Of a stretch of DNA of 64,000 nucleotides, positions 24,517-34,800 are shown piece by piece (positions within the stretch are counted from its first letter, which is position 1; each line of letters starts with the position of its first letter). Under the pieces are notes generated by a model. That model ran no database searches, had not been told where the DNA came from, and worked only from the letters and a program-made list of their open reading frames with translations. The stretch is taken from the NCBI GenBank assembly GCA_046594215.1, contig JBKJPX010000007.1, positions 124,001-188,000 on the forward strand. Reading direction: 5' to 3'. The position numbers were made by a program, and so were the translations under genes. The stretch is from Panacagrimonas sp046594215. Its GTDB lineage: Bacteria > Pseudomonadota > Gammaproteobacteria > Nevskiales > Nevskiaceae.

Positions 24517-26334
24517 GTGACGTCCGCTCTCACCGCCACCGGTCTCGCCGGTTCCCAGGACTTCCTCGGACATCCGAAGGGCGTCTACGTCTGCTTCTTC
24601 ACGGAGATGTGGGAGCGCTTCTCCTTCTACGGCATGAAGGCGCTGCTGCTGCTGTATCTGATCCAGCACCACAAGTTCGGCGACAAGACGGGCCTCAACG
24701 TGCTCGGCGCCTACGGCGGGCTCGTGTACTGCCTGCCCGTGATCGGGGGGCTGCTGGCGGACCGTTGGCTGGGCACGCGCAAGGCCGTTGTGTTCGGCGG
24801 CCTGCTGCTCGTGTGCGGGCACTTCGGCATGGCTTTCGAGGGCGCCACCGCCACCGTGAGCAGCGGCGTGGTGACGCGCGACGAAGGCGCGCTGCGCGTG
24901 TTCTACCTGTCGCTCGCGCTGATCATCACGGGCGTGGGCTTCCTGAAGCCCAACATCTCCACGATCGTGGGCAAGCTCTACGCGCCCGGGGATCCGCGGC
25001 GCGATGCCGGCTTCAGCCTGTTCTACGCCGGCATCAACCTTGGCGCGCTGTTCGCCTCCATCGTCTGCGGGTATCTCGGCCAGACGCTGGGCTGGCGCTA
25101 CGGCTTCGGCGCGGCTGGCATCGGCATGCTCATGGGCCTCGTGCAGTTCATGTGGGGGCAGAAGTACCTGCACGGTTACGCCGACCCGCCGGATGCCGCG
25201 AAGCTGTCGGAGCGGGTGATGGGCGTGTCGCGCGAGATCGCGATCTACATCGGCGCCGTGCTCGGATTGTTGCCGGTGGCGGGCCTGATGTGGGCGGTGG
25301 CCAACGGCGCGTTCACCGTGGGCGAGCATCTGAGTCTCGCGCTGATGCTGATGATCGTGATGATGCTGATCGTGCTCGTCTGGTTCACCTGGTTCGTGGT
25401 CGTGCGATGCACGCGTGAGCAGCGCCATCAGATGGTCTCGCTGATGGTCCTGATCATGGCTTGCCTCGTCTTCTTCACGATGTACGAGCAAACCTACGGC
25501 TCGTGGGTGACCTTCACCGATCGCCTGCTGACCAAGGACATCGTGCCCTCGATGGTGCAGGCAACGCCCGAGATCGCCTGGACCGGGAGCCTGTGGGCCA
25601 ACTTTGTCCTGTTCGTCTCGACCACGCCCTGGTCGATCCTGTCGCTGCTGCTCGCCCCGGCCTCCTTCATGCTGGCCGCGACCTTGTCCGACCGAAAGGT
25701 GGACTCGCGCGCGCCGCAGGTCCTGTTCGCGTCGGCGGTCACGGTGATGCTCGCGTTCCTGGTGCGCGATTCCCTCGTGTTGCCGCAGACGGCGGGTTCG
25801 CTGACGTATCTCGGCGCCCTGTTCGTCGTGCTCCTCGCGCCGACGTTCTCCGCGCTCTGGGGCTGGCTGGACCGGCGCGGTCTGGATCCCTCAAAGCCCG
25901 TGAAGTCGGCCGCGGGCCTCGCGTTCGGCGGCCTCGCCTTCATTCCCCTGATCATGGCCGCGAACCAGGCGGGCACCAGCGGCGGCATGGCGAGCGTGTG
26001 GTGGCTGGTGCTGGCCTACTTCGTTCTCGAGGTGGGTGAGATGAGTATCTCGCCGATCGGCCTTTCAGCGGTCACGCAGCTCTCGGTGAGCAGCGTGGTC
26101 AGCCTGATGATGGGCACGTGGTTCCTCGCGACGGCGTTCTCGGAAACCCTGGCCGCCCTGTTCGGCACCTTGGCCGCCATCGAGGTGCCCGAAGGCGAAA
26201 CGATGAACATCGCGGAAGCGGCGGCGAAGTACGCCGACCTCTTCGGGTTGCTGATGTGGATCGGCTTGGGCTGCGGGGCGGTGCTGTTGCTGCTGTCGCC
26301 GCTGATACGGCGCGGCATGCACGGCGTGCGCTAG
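24517..26334 (+). CDS. POT family proton-dependent peptide transporter
   Basis: A 605-residue MFS-fold transporter; start GTG 24517 gives MTSALTATG. The POT signatures are present: EMWERFSFYGMKALLLLYL in helix 1 with the ExxERFxYY-type motif, and LFYAGINLGALFASIVCGYL. About 14 hydrophobic segments can be counted. Family members take up di- and tripeptides with protons across the inner membrane. It lies near a secreted S9 peptidase and directly faces a secreted serine protease with overlapping stops (26331-26334), so peptide foraging is a sensible inference. No symbol assigned because DtpA-D cannot be separated by eye. Confidence 0.94.
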   Translation: MTSALTATGLAGSQDFLGHPKGVYVCFFTEMWERFSFYGMKALLLLYLIQHHKFGDKTGLNVLGAYGGLVYCLPVIGGLLADRWLGTRKAVVFGGLLLVCGHFGMAFEGATATVSSGVVTRDEGALRVFYLSLALIITGVGFLKPNISTIVGKLYAPGDPRRDAGFSLFYAGINLGALFASIVCGYLGQTLGWRYGFGAAGIGMLMGLVQFMWGQKYLHGYADPPDAAKLSERVMGVSREIAIYIGAVLGLLPVAGLMWAVANGAFTVGEHLSLALMLMIVMMLIVLVWFTWFVVVRCTREQRHQMVSLMVLIMACLVFFTMYEQTYGSWVTFTDRLLTKDIVPSMVQATPEIAWTGSLWANFVLFVSTTPWSILSLLLAPASFMLAATLSDRKVDSRAPQVLFASAVTVMLAFLVRDSLVLPQTAGSLTYLGALFVVLLAPTFSALWGWLDRRGLDPSKPVKSAAGLAFGGLAFIPLIMAANQAGTSGGMASVWWLVLAYFVLEVGEMSISPIGLSAVTQLSVSSVVSLMMGTWFLATAFSETLAALFGTLAAIEVPEGETMNIAEAAAKYADLFGLLMWIGLGCGAVLLLLSPLIRRGMHGVR

Positions 26335-27797
26335 GCCAAAGGTCTCCGCTTCACGCGGCGCGCAAGCCCCACGAGTAGCAGCGCAAGACCGCCGCCGAAT
26401 GCACCGCCTCCGCCGCCTCCGCCACCGCCTCCGCCGGAAGACGACCCGCCGCCGGTGACCACGCCACCGCCGCCCGTGCTGCCGCCCCCGGTGGTGCTCG
26501 TCTGGTTCTTCCCGGCCACGGTGGTCGAGCCGTTGCCACTCGGATTGAGGTAGGTGTCGAGGCCCGCGCTCCAGGCCACGTGCAGGCGACCGTAGTAGTC
26601 CGGGCCATTCGACGCCGGCGTCAGCAGGCTGCCGCAGGTCGCGCCCCCGCCTGACAGCACGCCGACCACGCGCTTGTTCTCGTTCCAAAGCCCGCTGCCG
26701 GACGAACCGGGTTCGGTCACGCCCGCTGACCAGAACACCGCGAAGGCATCGACCGTGGATGCGCCGGCCAGGTTGACCGGCGTCTTGATCGCCGGCGTGC
26801 TGTAGGTGCTGATGCGTTTCTCGTCGGCATTCGGGTGATGAATGCCCTTGCCACTCTGGGGAATGGCGGTGGAACTGGCGTCGAAGCCTGCGAAGTACGC
26901 CCCATAGGACAGCGGCGGTGCGCTGTTCAGGCGGATCAGCGTGTGGTCGGAGCGTACGTGTTGGAACAGGAGCGTGGCGCCGGTGACGGTCTTGCTGAGG
27001 CTGCCATTGGCTGCGCCACCGCAGGTCGAGGTCTGGTAGTTGAAGTACGCGATGATCGTGCTCGCATTCACGCTGGTCACGCCGCAGTGCGTCGCCGTGA
27101 GGACATACGGACGGTCATCCTGCGTCGTGGTGTTGACGAGGTTGCCGGTGCAGGCGTCGCCGCCGATCTGCAGCAGCACCACCGCGCGCGCCTGGTCGCG
27201 CCAGCCCGCGTCGGCCTCGCAGGCGACGTCGACGTTGCAACTGCCGGACTTGGCCTGGACCTCGTCGGCGCGCAGCGACGTAACGCCGTGCCCCAGCTCC
27301 GCGATGTGCAGGTCCACGCCCCCGCGCTGCGACTGCGGTACGCGCAGTTCGAGCAACGCTTCCTCACCGGGCACCAGGGCCGTCCACAGCTCGCCATCGG
27401 GCGCGCGGTTGGCGGCGGTGTAGGGGCCTTGGATTACGGTGCCGGCGACGTCCGAGATCGTGAGCACGGCATCGGGCGGAAGATCGAACCGATCGAAATG
27501 CGCGATCAGCAGGCGCGCGCCCCCCGAATTGAGCCGCGTGCGCCACACGGCAGTGTCGCCCTCGTCGGTCCAGGCGCCGTCGCTGAGGCCTAGCGGGAAC
27601 GGCACCGGGATCGCAAATCGCACAGGACCGTTCGGAGCCTGCACCGGCAGCGCCGCGCGCGCGCGTTCGAGGTCGGCCAGGGGCAGCACGTGCAGCGGCA
27701 CGGCATCGAGTTCACGCGAGCCCAGCGCGGCGGCGGACACCGAGGCCGTCGAGAGGAGGGCCAGCAGGCACAGGGAAAGGACGCCGGTTCGCAACAT
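26331..27797 (-). CDS. Secreted trypsin-like serine protease with GlyGly-CTERM-like tail
   Basis: A 488-residue precursor: signal peptide (LSLCLLALLSTASVSA, residues 7-22), a propeptide-like region to about 190, then an S1 protease with His237 (TATHCG), Asp284 (RSDHTLI) and Ser366 (GSSGSG), a complete triad, and several paired Cys. It resembles lysyl endopeptidases of Lysobacter and Achromobacter in pattern. After a Gly-rich linker of about 40 residues comes GGAFGGGLALLLVGL and an Arg/Lys cluster, the layout of GlyGly-CTERM tails cleaved by rhombosortase. No rhombosortase is in this window. Tail assignment is by pattern only. Confidence 0.88.
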   Translation of the reverse strand: MLRTGVLSLCLLALLSTASVSAAALGSRELDAVPLHVLPLADLERARAALPVQAPNGPVRFAIPVPFPLGLSDGAWTDEGDTAVWRTRLNSGGARLLIAHFDRFDLPPDAVLTISDVAGTVIQGPYTAANRAPDGELWTALVPGEEALLELRVPQSQRGGVDLHIAELGHGVTSLRADEVQAKSGSCNVDVACEADAGWRDQARAVVLLQIGGDACTGNLVNTTTQDDRPYVLTATHCGVTSVNASTIIAYFNYQTSTCGGAANGSLSKTVTGATLLFQHVRSDHTLIRLNSAPPLSYGAYFAGFDASSTAIPQSGKGIHHPNADEKRISTYSTPAIKTPVNLAGASTVDAFAVFWSAGVTEPGSSGSGLWNENKRVVGVLSGGGATCGSLLTPASNGPDYYGRLHVAWSAGLDTYLNPSGNGSTTVAGKNQTSTTGGGSTGGGGVVTGGGSSSGGGGGGGGGGGAFGGGLALLLVGLARRVKRRPLA

Positions 27798-27996
27798 GAC
27801 TCGCCTCTTGGGTCTCGCAGCGTCTGGAATATAAACGAGGCTCTACACGCGCCATCCGCCGACGATCGGCGCGCCCATGCCGTTCAGAGTCCTCGGCTTG
27901 ATCAAAGAGTTGACAGGCACGGCGGTACCGAGTCGCCGCCGTGCATTGAATTTTCCGAAGTGGAGGCGCCCGGGAGCGCCGGCGTGGAGCGGAGCG

Positions 27997-29421
27997 CTAC
28001 TTCGTGAGCTGCGTGGAGCCGAGCCCGGGCGAGGGCTGGGCCGGCGCGATCCATGAGTTCGCGGACGCAGCGGCCGGCGCCGGTACGCCGTCGCCCGACA
28101 CCAGCAGGGCGTCGATCTCCTCGAGGTCGTCGCCGCCGAGCGTGCCGGCAGCGGCCTTCAGGCGCAGCACCGACAGCAGGTAGTCGTAGCGGGAACGCGC
28201 GTGGTCACGCTGCGCGCTGTACAGGGCGCTCTGCGCGTTGAGCACGTCGACCGAGGTGCGCGTTCCCACTTCCAGGCCCGTTTCGCTGGCTTCGAGCGCG
28301 GTGGAGCTCGACAGCACGGCCTGCTTCAGCGCCTTCACACGCGCCGCGCCGGACTGCACGCCGAGCCAGGCGTCACGCACGTCGCGCTCCACCGCGCGCA
28401 AGGTGCCTTCTCGCTGCGCCTCGCGCTGTTCACGCGTCGCTTGCGCCTCGTTGACGCGCGACTGCGTGACCAAGCCCGCGAAGATCGGCAGCTTCAGCTG
28501 GACGCCGTAGGTCTCGGTGTCCAGGTCGCCGGTGAAGCGTCCGCCCTTGGCGTCGGCGTCTTCGTATTCGGCCAGCGCGCCCACCGTGGGCAGGTGACCG
28601 GCACGCGCCACGGCTACGCCCTTGCGGGCGATATCGGCCTGCAGGCGAGCGGCGATCAGCTCGAGATTGCGGTCGCGCGCGGTGGCCAGCCAGGGATCGA
28701 CGGACGCGGGCTCCGGCAGCCGCAGCGGAATCTCGTCCTGCAGGCGCGCGGTGCCGAATTCGCCCGGCCCGGTGATCTCGCGCAGCGCCTCGCGGGCCGA
28801 GGACAGCTGCTGCTCGAAGGCGATCTCCTGCGCCGTGGTCAGGTCGTAGCGCGCCTGGGCTTCCTGTACGTCGGTGATCGCGGACAGGCCGACGTCGAAG
28901 CGACGTTGCGCCTGGTCGAGCTGGCGTTCGAGCGAGGATTTCTCGGCGCGCGCGAAATGGAGATTGTCGTCGGCCGACAGGACGCCGAAGTAGATCTCGC
29001 TGGTTCGCAGCACCAGCGACTGTGCCGACGCCTGGTATTGCGCCTGGGCCAGGCTCACGCGATCGCCGGACTGGTCGTAGCGCTTGAACGCGGCCCAGTC
29101 GAACAGAGTCTGGTCGAGCGTGACCGTGAGCGCCTTCTGCGTGCCGTGGCGGTCGACGTCCACTTCCGGGCTGCCGCCGAATCCCTCCGTGCCGTCCTCG
29201 TACACCTTTTGGTAACCGTAGCCGCCGTTGACCTGCGGCAGCAGCGCGGCACGCGCCTGCGGCCGCACTTCGATGGCTGCATCACGACCGTGGCGCGCGG
29301 CCTGGAACTGCATGTCCTGCGACAGAGCCTGCTCGTACACGCGGCGCAGGTCGTTGCCGCTGGCCACGCTCGCGCAGGTACACAGGCTGAGCAGGATCAG
29401 CAGTCGCGGCATGACGTTCAT
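27997..29421 (-). CDS. TolC family outer-membrane efflux channel
   Basis: A 474-residue protein. Start ATG 29421 has AAGGG five bases upstream and gives a signal peptide (MPRLLILLSLCTCASVASG, residues 4-22). Then come the two OEP repeats: DLRRVYEQALSQDMQFQAARHG, DQTLFDWAAFKRYDQSGD, and LPIFAGLVTQSRVNEAQA, with long heptad-rich helices. TolC trimers span the outer membrane and periplasm and work with MFP/RND or ABC type I systems for efflux or secretion. The ALFDW/Q-TLFDW feature matches TolC proper rather than CusC/OprM lipoproteins. The gene is alone; no pump is visible. Confidence 0.93.
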   Translation of the reverse strand: MNVMPRLLILLSLCTCASVASGNDLRRVYEQALSQDMQFQAARHGRDAAIEVRPQARAALLPQVNGGYGYQKVYEDGTEGFGGSPEVDVDRHGTQKALTVTLDQTLFDWAAFKRYDQSGDRVSLAQAQYQASAQSLVLRTSEIYFGVLSADDNLHFARAEKSSLERQLDQAQRRFDVGLSAITDVQEAQARYDLTTAQEIAFEQQLSSAREALREITGPGEFGTARLQDEIPLRLPEPASVDPWLATARDRNLELIAARLQADIARKGVAVARAGHLPTVGALAEYEDADAKGGRFTGDLDTETYGVQLKLPIFAGLVTQSRVNEAQATREQREAQREGTLRAVERDVRDAWLGVQSGAARVKALKQAVLSSSTALEASETGLEVGTRTSVDVLNAQSALYSAQRDHARSRYDYLLSVLRLKAAAGTLGGDDLEEIDALLVSGDGVPAPAAASANSWIAPAQPSPGLGSTQLTK

Positions 29422-29612
29422 CGAAGCCCTTGTCGGTCGAGACGTTCGGTGGCGGGGCGGTGCACGGAGGCTCCGGCAGGTCGCGGGGGAAATTAGTGTA
29501 CCGAGTAGTTCTGTTATTGCGATAGGCAAGCGTGGCCTGCGAGTACCATAGACCGCGCAGGCCCGGACCGAGCAAAAACCAACAAGACCGTCGCGGCCAT
29601 CCGACCAGCCCC

Positions 29613-30206
29613 ATGGACTACGACTTCTACCTCGCCTCGCGGTCCCCGCGCCGCATGCAGCTGCTGCGCGACGCCGGCTACCGTTTCGAATGCGTGCCCG
29701 CGAACCTGCCCGAACTCGTGCACAACGGCGAGTCGCCCGCGGATTTTGCCCGTCGCATGGCGCTGGACAAGGCTGGAGCGGCGAGCGGTCTGAACGCCTG
29801 CGCGCTGGGACCGCTGCCGGTGCTCGGCGCCGACACCGACGTGTCCGTCGATGGCCAGATCCTGGGCAAGCCGAGAGACCAGCAGGACGCCGTGAACATG
29901 CTGCTGCGCCTGTCCAACCGTCGCCACGAGGTGCACACAGCGGTCGCGGTGCGCCGCGGTACGGAGCAGGCCCTGGAGGCGACCTGCACCGAGGTCGTGT
30001 TCGGCCGGATCACGCGCGCCGAGGCGGAGGCGTACTGGGACACCGGCGAACCCGTGGACAAGGCCGGCGCCTACGCGATCCAGGGCCTGGCCGGCCGCTG
30101 GGTGCGCGAGATCCGCGGCAGCTACAGCGGCGTGGTCGGGCTGCCGGTGTACGAGACCATGGCGCTGCTGCGCCGCTTCGGCGTCGAGCCCGTGATGCCG
30201 CGATGA
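29613..30206 (+). CDS. maf: Maf/YhdE-type nucleoside triphosphate pyrophosphatase
   Basis: A 197-residue protein with the Maf motifs: LASRSPRRMQLLRDAGY at the N-terminus, GADTDVSVDGQILGKP, and the TGEPVDKAGAYAIQG block. In E. coli the paralogue YhdE hydrolyses dTTP/UTP to the monophosphate; Maf proteins were linked to septum inhibition and modified-nucleotide removal. This one is of the YhdE type by its TGEP...KAGAY motif. It is fused in translation to RNase G by ATGA (30203-30206), a conserved gammaproteobacterial pair. Its start ATG 29613 gives the usual length. Confidence 0.93.
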   Translation: MDYDFYLASRSPRRMQLLRDAGYRFECVPANLPELVHNGESPADFARRMALDKAGAASGLNACALGPLPVLGADTDVSVDGQILGKPRDQQDAVNMLLRLSNRRHEVHTAVAVRRGTEQALEATCTEVVFGRITRAEAEAYWDTGEPVDKAGAYAIQGLAGRWVREIRGSYSGVVGLPVYETMALLRRFGVEPVMPR

Positions 30207-31699
30207 GTACGGAAATTCTCGTCAACATAGGGCAGCAGGAGACGCGCGTCGCGCTCGTCGAAGGCGGCGCCGCGCAGGAGATCTACCTGCAGCGCACCTC
30301 GCGCCACGGCCTCGTCGGCAACATCTACAAGGGCAGCGTGCAGCGGGTCCTGCCGGGCATGCAGGCCGCCTTCATCGAGATCGGCCTGGAACGCACGGCC
30401 TTCCTGCACGTGGCCGACATGCTCGCGCTGCCGGCTGCGAACGGACAGGCCGACGGCGAGACCACGCGCGTCGACTCGCCGCGCCAGCTCCCGCCGATCC
30501 AGACCCTGCTGCACGAAGGCCAGGACGTGCTCGTGCAGGTGCTCAAGGACCCACTGGGCAGCAAGGGCGCGCGCCTGACCACCCTGCTCTCGGTACCTTC
30601 CCGCTATCTCGTGCTGCTGCCCTACGAGCCGCACTGCGGCGCCTCGGCGCGCATCGAGGACGAGACCGAGCGCGCGCGACTCAAGCAGGTCGTCGCGAAG
30701 ATCTCGGCTGAACTCGCACCGAAGTTCGGCGTGATCGCGCGTACCGCAGCCGAAGGGCAGGACGAGGAGCGGCTGGCCGGCGATCTGCGTTTCCTGCTGC
30801 GCCTGTGGACCGCGATCAGCGAGCAGGCGCGGGTGGCCGGGCCGCGCAGCATGGTGCACGGCGACCTGCCGCTGTCGATGCGGATTCTCCGGGATCTGCT
30901 CGGCACGGACGTCGAGCGCGTGCGCATCGACAACGCCGACGAGTTCAAGCGCGTGCTGCAGTTCGCGCGCGTATTCGTGCCGGGCGCCGCCGCGCGTATC
31001 GAGCACTACGAGGGCGCCGCGCCGATCTTCGACCTGTACGGCGTCGAGGACGACATCGACCGCGCGCTCGGCCGCAAGGTGGACCTGAAGTCCGGCGGCC
31101 ACCTGGTCATCGACCAGACCGAGGCCATGACCACGGTCGATGTGAACACCGGCGCCTTCACCGGTCACCGCAATCTCGAAGAGACCATCCTCAAGACCAA
31201 CCTGGAGGCGGCGCAGGCGATCGCACGTCAGCTCCGGTTGCGCAACCTCGGCGGGATCATCGTGCTGGACTTCATCGACATGCGGAATTCCGACCACCGC
31301 GTGCAGGTGATGCGCGCGCTGGAGAAGGAACTCAAGCGCGACCCGGCGCGCACGCATGTCTACGACTTCTCTCCGCTGGGCCTGGTCGAGATGACGCGCA
31401 AGCGCTCGCGCGAATCGCTGGGCCACATCCTGTGCATGCCCTGTCCAATCTGCGATGGTCGCGGCAGCATCAAGACCGTCGAGACCCTCTGCCACGACAT
31501 TGTCCGCGAGGTCAGCAGGGCGGCGCGGCAGTTCGAGGCGCGGCACTTCCTGGTGCTGGCGGCTCCGACCGTGGTCCAGCGGCTCACCGAGGACGCGGCG
31601 ATGGGCCTGGCCGAGCTGGAATCCACCCTCAACCGGCCGATCCGGCTGCAGGCCGAAGGGTCCTACCACCCCGAAAGCTTCGACGTCGTCCCGCTCTGA
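30203..31699 (+). CDS. rng: Ribonuclease G
   Basis: A 498-residue endoribonuclease of the RNase E/G family without the long RNase E C-terminal scaffold. Seen: N-terminal S1-like domain (VGNIYKGSVQRVLPGMQAAF, residues 38-57), catalytic Mg-binding Asp in DQTEAMTTVDVNTGAFTG and IIVLDFIDM, and the zinc-link CPIC near residues 414-417. RNase G processes the 5' end of 16S rRNA and degrades mRNAs such as adhE. It is translated with Maf (ATGA overlap) and lies upstream of yhdP, as in many proteobacteria. Confidence 0.95.
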   Translation: MSTEILVNIGQQETRVALVEGGAAQEIYLQRTSRHGLVGNIYKGSVQRVLPGMQAAFIEIGLERTAFLHVADMLALPAANGQADGETTRVDSPRQLPPIQTLLHEGQDVLVQVLKDPLGSKGARLTTLLSVPSRYLVLLPYEPHCGASARIEDETERARLKQVVAKISAELAPKFGVIARTAAEGQDEERLAGDLRFLLRLWTAISEQARVAGPRSMVHGDLPLSMRILRDLLGTDVERVRIDNADEFKRVLQFARVFVPGAAARIEHYEGAAPIFDLYGVEDDIDRALGRKVDLKSGGHLVIDQTEAMTTVDVNTGAFTGHRNLEETILKTNLEAAQAIARQLRLRNLGGIIVLDFIDMRNSDHRVQVMRALEKELKRDPARTHVYDFSPLGLVEMTRKRSRESLGHILCMPCPICDGRGSIKTVETLCHDIVREVSRAARQFEARHFLVLAAPTVVQRLTEDAAMGLAELESTLNRPIRLQAEGSYHPESFDVVPL

Positions 31700-31777
31700 G
31701 GACCGCCGTCGCCGCGAGCCGGCTCGCGCCGGCCGCGCGTCGCGGCCATCCGTCGGGGTTCATCTCGGGTGCTTAAG

Positions 31778-31806
31778 CTGACCGCGCGGGCCCGCGCCCT
31801 TATTAA
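31778..31806 (+). promoter_or_regulatory. Candidate yhdP promoter with palindromic spacer
   Basis: CTGACC (31778-31783) and TATTAA (31801-31806) are separated by 17 bases. The spacer begins with GCGCGGGCCCGCGC (31784-31797), a perfect 14-base palindrome. The hexamers match sigma-70 consensus at four and five of six positions. The palindrome has no loop, so it is more likely a protein site than a hairpin. The expected transcript start is near 31813, with the gene start at 31872. Confidence 0.35.
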
Positions 31807-31871
31807 ACTGCGTCACCCATGAAGCCCCCGTCCGCCCCACCCGCACCGACACCGCTTCGCGCTCCCTTCGC

Positions 31872-34800
31872 ATGGAGCGCGTAAGGCGTCGCTGGTGGAC
31901 GTCGGCGGTCACGCTCGTGGCCCTCGTGCTCGTGGCAGGCGCGCTGCTGACCGCGACCTTCCAGCTGGTGATGCTGGTTGCGCCCGGTTTCCGCGAGGAC
32001 CTTGCCGATTACGTCTCCCATGTCGCCGGTCAGCCGGTGGAGATCGGCGGCGTGAGCCTGGGCTGGCGCGGTCTCGCGCCGCGGCTGGACCTGACCGACA
32101 TCACGCTCTACGGCGAGGACGAAGACTCCCCGGCGCTGTCGGCCGAACGCCTGCGCCTGGGCTTCGGGCTGGCGCGCCTGCTGAGCGGCGACACCACGCC
32201 CAACCGCGTCGAGCTGTCCGGTGTCGAGTTGTTCGCGCAGATCGACGAGGACGGAAAGTTCAGCCTGCGCGGCATCGACACCACCGGCATGCCGGCGCGC
32301 GGCACGCAGGCCTGGCTGCGCCAGCTGGGCCGATTCCAGAGCGTGCGCCTGAGCCGCTGCGAGCTGCTGCTCGACGATGCGCGCCTGCGGGGCGCCGAAC
32401 CGCGGTTCCGGCTGGTGGACGCCGAGATCAGCTTCGCAGATGGTCGAGGCGAGGCGTCGGCCGAACTCTCGCTGCCGCCCGCAATGGGTTCGAGCGTGGT
32501 GTTCGATGCCGAGATGACCGGCAACCTCGAGAAGCCCGAGACCTGGGCGGGTCGCTGGAAGGCGAAGGTCGAGGGCCTCACCGGGCTGCCCTGGCTTGAC
32601 GCCGTCCTGGCCGAGGACGCGAGCGTGCATTTCCAGGGCACCGAGATGGCGCTCGACGGCGTGCTCGAACGCGGGCAGGTCGGCGCCATCAACGTGCTGC
32701 TGGACGCGGATTCGGTGGTCGGTCGCCGCGCCGCGCGCGAAGCGAGCCTCAGGGACATCAGCCTGGCCGCGAGACTCGCGCCGCAAGCGCAGGGCTGGAT
32801 GCTGGATATCGGCCGCATGGAGGTTTCGGGCGCGCGTGGTGCGTGGCCGACAACGCAGGCGCGCGTCCGGTACAGCCTCGAGAACACGCAAGTTGATACG
32901 GAGGGGCAGCCGGCGCTCCCGCACCTGGAGGCCGAGGCCTCGTACCTCAACCTCGCCGACCTCGTGCCCTGGATGGGCATGCTGCCCAGCGACGGTATCG
33001 GCGCCGAGGCCGGACGCCTGCGCGGACTGTCCGGCGCGGTGCGCCGGCTGGTGCTGCGCTGGGACGGCGCGTCCGAGTCGGGCGAGCCGCGTTTCAACCT
33101 GCGCGCCGATCTCGATGAACTCGCGCTCGCCGCCGGCGCGCAGATGCCCGGCTTCGATGGCCTGTCGGGCGAATTCTCCGCGTCCGAGAACAGCGGTCGG
33201 CTGCGCCTGCGCGACATGCCATTCGCGCTTCACTTCGCCAAGGTCTTCACCCGGCCGGTGTCGTTCGAGAGCGTGTCCGGCGAGCTGGCCTGGACGCGCA
33301 CGGGCGAGGGCTGGGACATGCAGCTTCCCAAGTTCGGCTGGCAGCTCGACGGCAGTCGCGGCGAAGGCGCGCTGGAACTATTCGTGCCGCGCGGCAGCGA
33401 GGGTTCGCCACGCATCAAGCTCGACGCGCGTTTCTCCGCCACCGATGTGACGCGCCTGAAGGCCTACATGCCCGCGTTCTGGCCGGACAACCTGCGCGAC
33501 TGGCTGCAACGCGCGATCGTGTCGGGCCGCGCGCCGGCCGCGCGCCTGCGCATCGAGGGTGATCTTTCCGATTTCCCGTTCGTGGAAAGGCCCGGCCTGT
33601 TCGCGCTGGACATCGACGCGGCGGATGCCACGCTCGCATTCGCGCCCGACTGGCCGGCGGTGGAGAAGCTGGCGGCCCACCTGGAATTTCGCGGCAACAG
33701 CCTGGCCATCCGCGGCGAGTCCGGCTCGGTGACCGGCACGCGCGTCGAGCACGTCGAGGCGCTGATTCCGGACCTGCACGAGCCGCAACTGAGCATCACC
33801 GGCGAGGTGCAGGGCGATGCCGCGCGCTTCTACGATTTCCTGCGCGCCTCGCCGCTGGCGCCCAAGCTCGCCGGACTGCTGACGCGCACGACCGCGAGCG
33901 GCGATTCGGTGGTGCGCGTCGACCTCGACATCCCGCTCAAGCACGCGCACGACGCCGAGGTCGCCGGCGAGATCCAGTTGCGCGGGCTGCGCCTGGACGT
34001 GAACGGCCTGCCCGAACCGGCGCTCGACGTGCGCGGCGAGATGAGCTTCGACAATCACACGGTCAGCGCCGAGGCCCTCACCGGCCAGCTGTTCGGCTCG
34101 ACCGTGACTGCCAAGCTGCACCAGGACGACGACGGCGTGCTGCGCCTGCGCGGCGGCTTCGAGTTCGTGCCCAGCGCCACGGGCGACGGCGTCAGCCGCC
34201 TGCTGCCGGTGTTCCTGCGCAAGGGCATGGAAGGTCGCAGCCAGTGGCATGCAGTGCTCGCGCTCAGCGGCGCCGACGCCGGGCGCGTGCACCTGAGCTC
34301 AAACTTGCAGGGCCTCACGGTGAAGCTGCCGCAGCCGATGCAGAAGCCGCCCGACGTCGCCTGGCCGACCACGGTGGACCTGGCTTCGGAGCGCGCTTTC
34401 CCACTGCGCGTCGCGGTCGAGGTGCAGGACCGCCTGGGAGCCGATCTCGCATTCACGCATGACGGTACGGGCACCAGGTACCTGCAGCGGGGGCGCATCC
34501 GCGTCGGCGCAGGTGCCAGCCCGCATGCGGGCGAGGACGGCCTCTTTATCGCCGGCACCGTCCCCGACCTCGAGCCGATCAGCTGGGTCGCTGCCGTCAA
34601 CGACGGTGCGCGCGTCGACCCGGGGGACGCGGCGACACAGCCTGCGCCCGTGCCGGCGCTGAGCGCCGACCTCAATGTCGGGATCCTGTGGCTGGGCGCG
34701 CAGCGCGTCGAAGGCGTGCGCCTGGTGCAGCAGCCGGCGCCCGGTGGATGGTCCACGCGCGTGACCGGCAACGGCGCGCAGGGCGAGCTGGGCTTTCGCA

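Noticed and set aside
26400..26470. Triplet-rich tract in the protease as a frameshift or sequencing fault
   Set aside because: It encodes the Gly linker in frame, with an intact hydrophobic tail and stop afterwards, so a fault is unlikely, although length variation is possible.
27910..27938. TTGACA at 27910-27915 as a promoter
   Set aside because: No -10-like hexamer at 16-18 bases and no plus-strand gene downstream; both flanking genes run on the minus strand.
30122..31669. A 515-residue minus-strand frame opposite rng
   Set aside because: The RNase G gene has catalytic residues and full length on the plus strand; the opposite frame has no family features.
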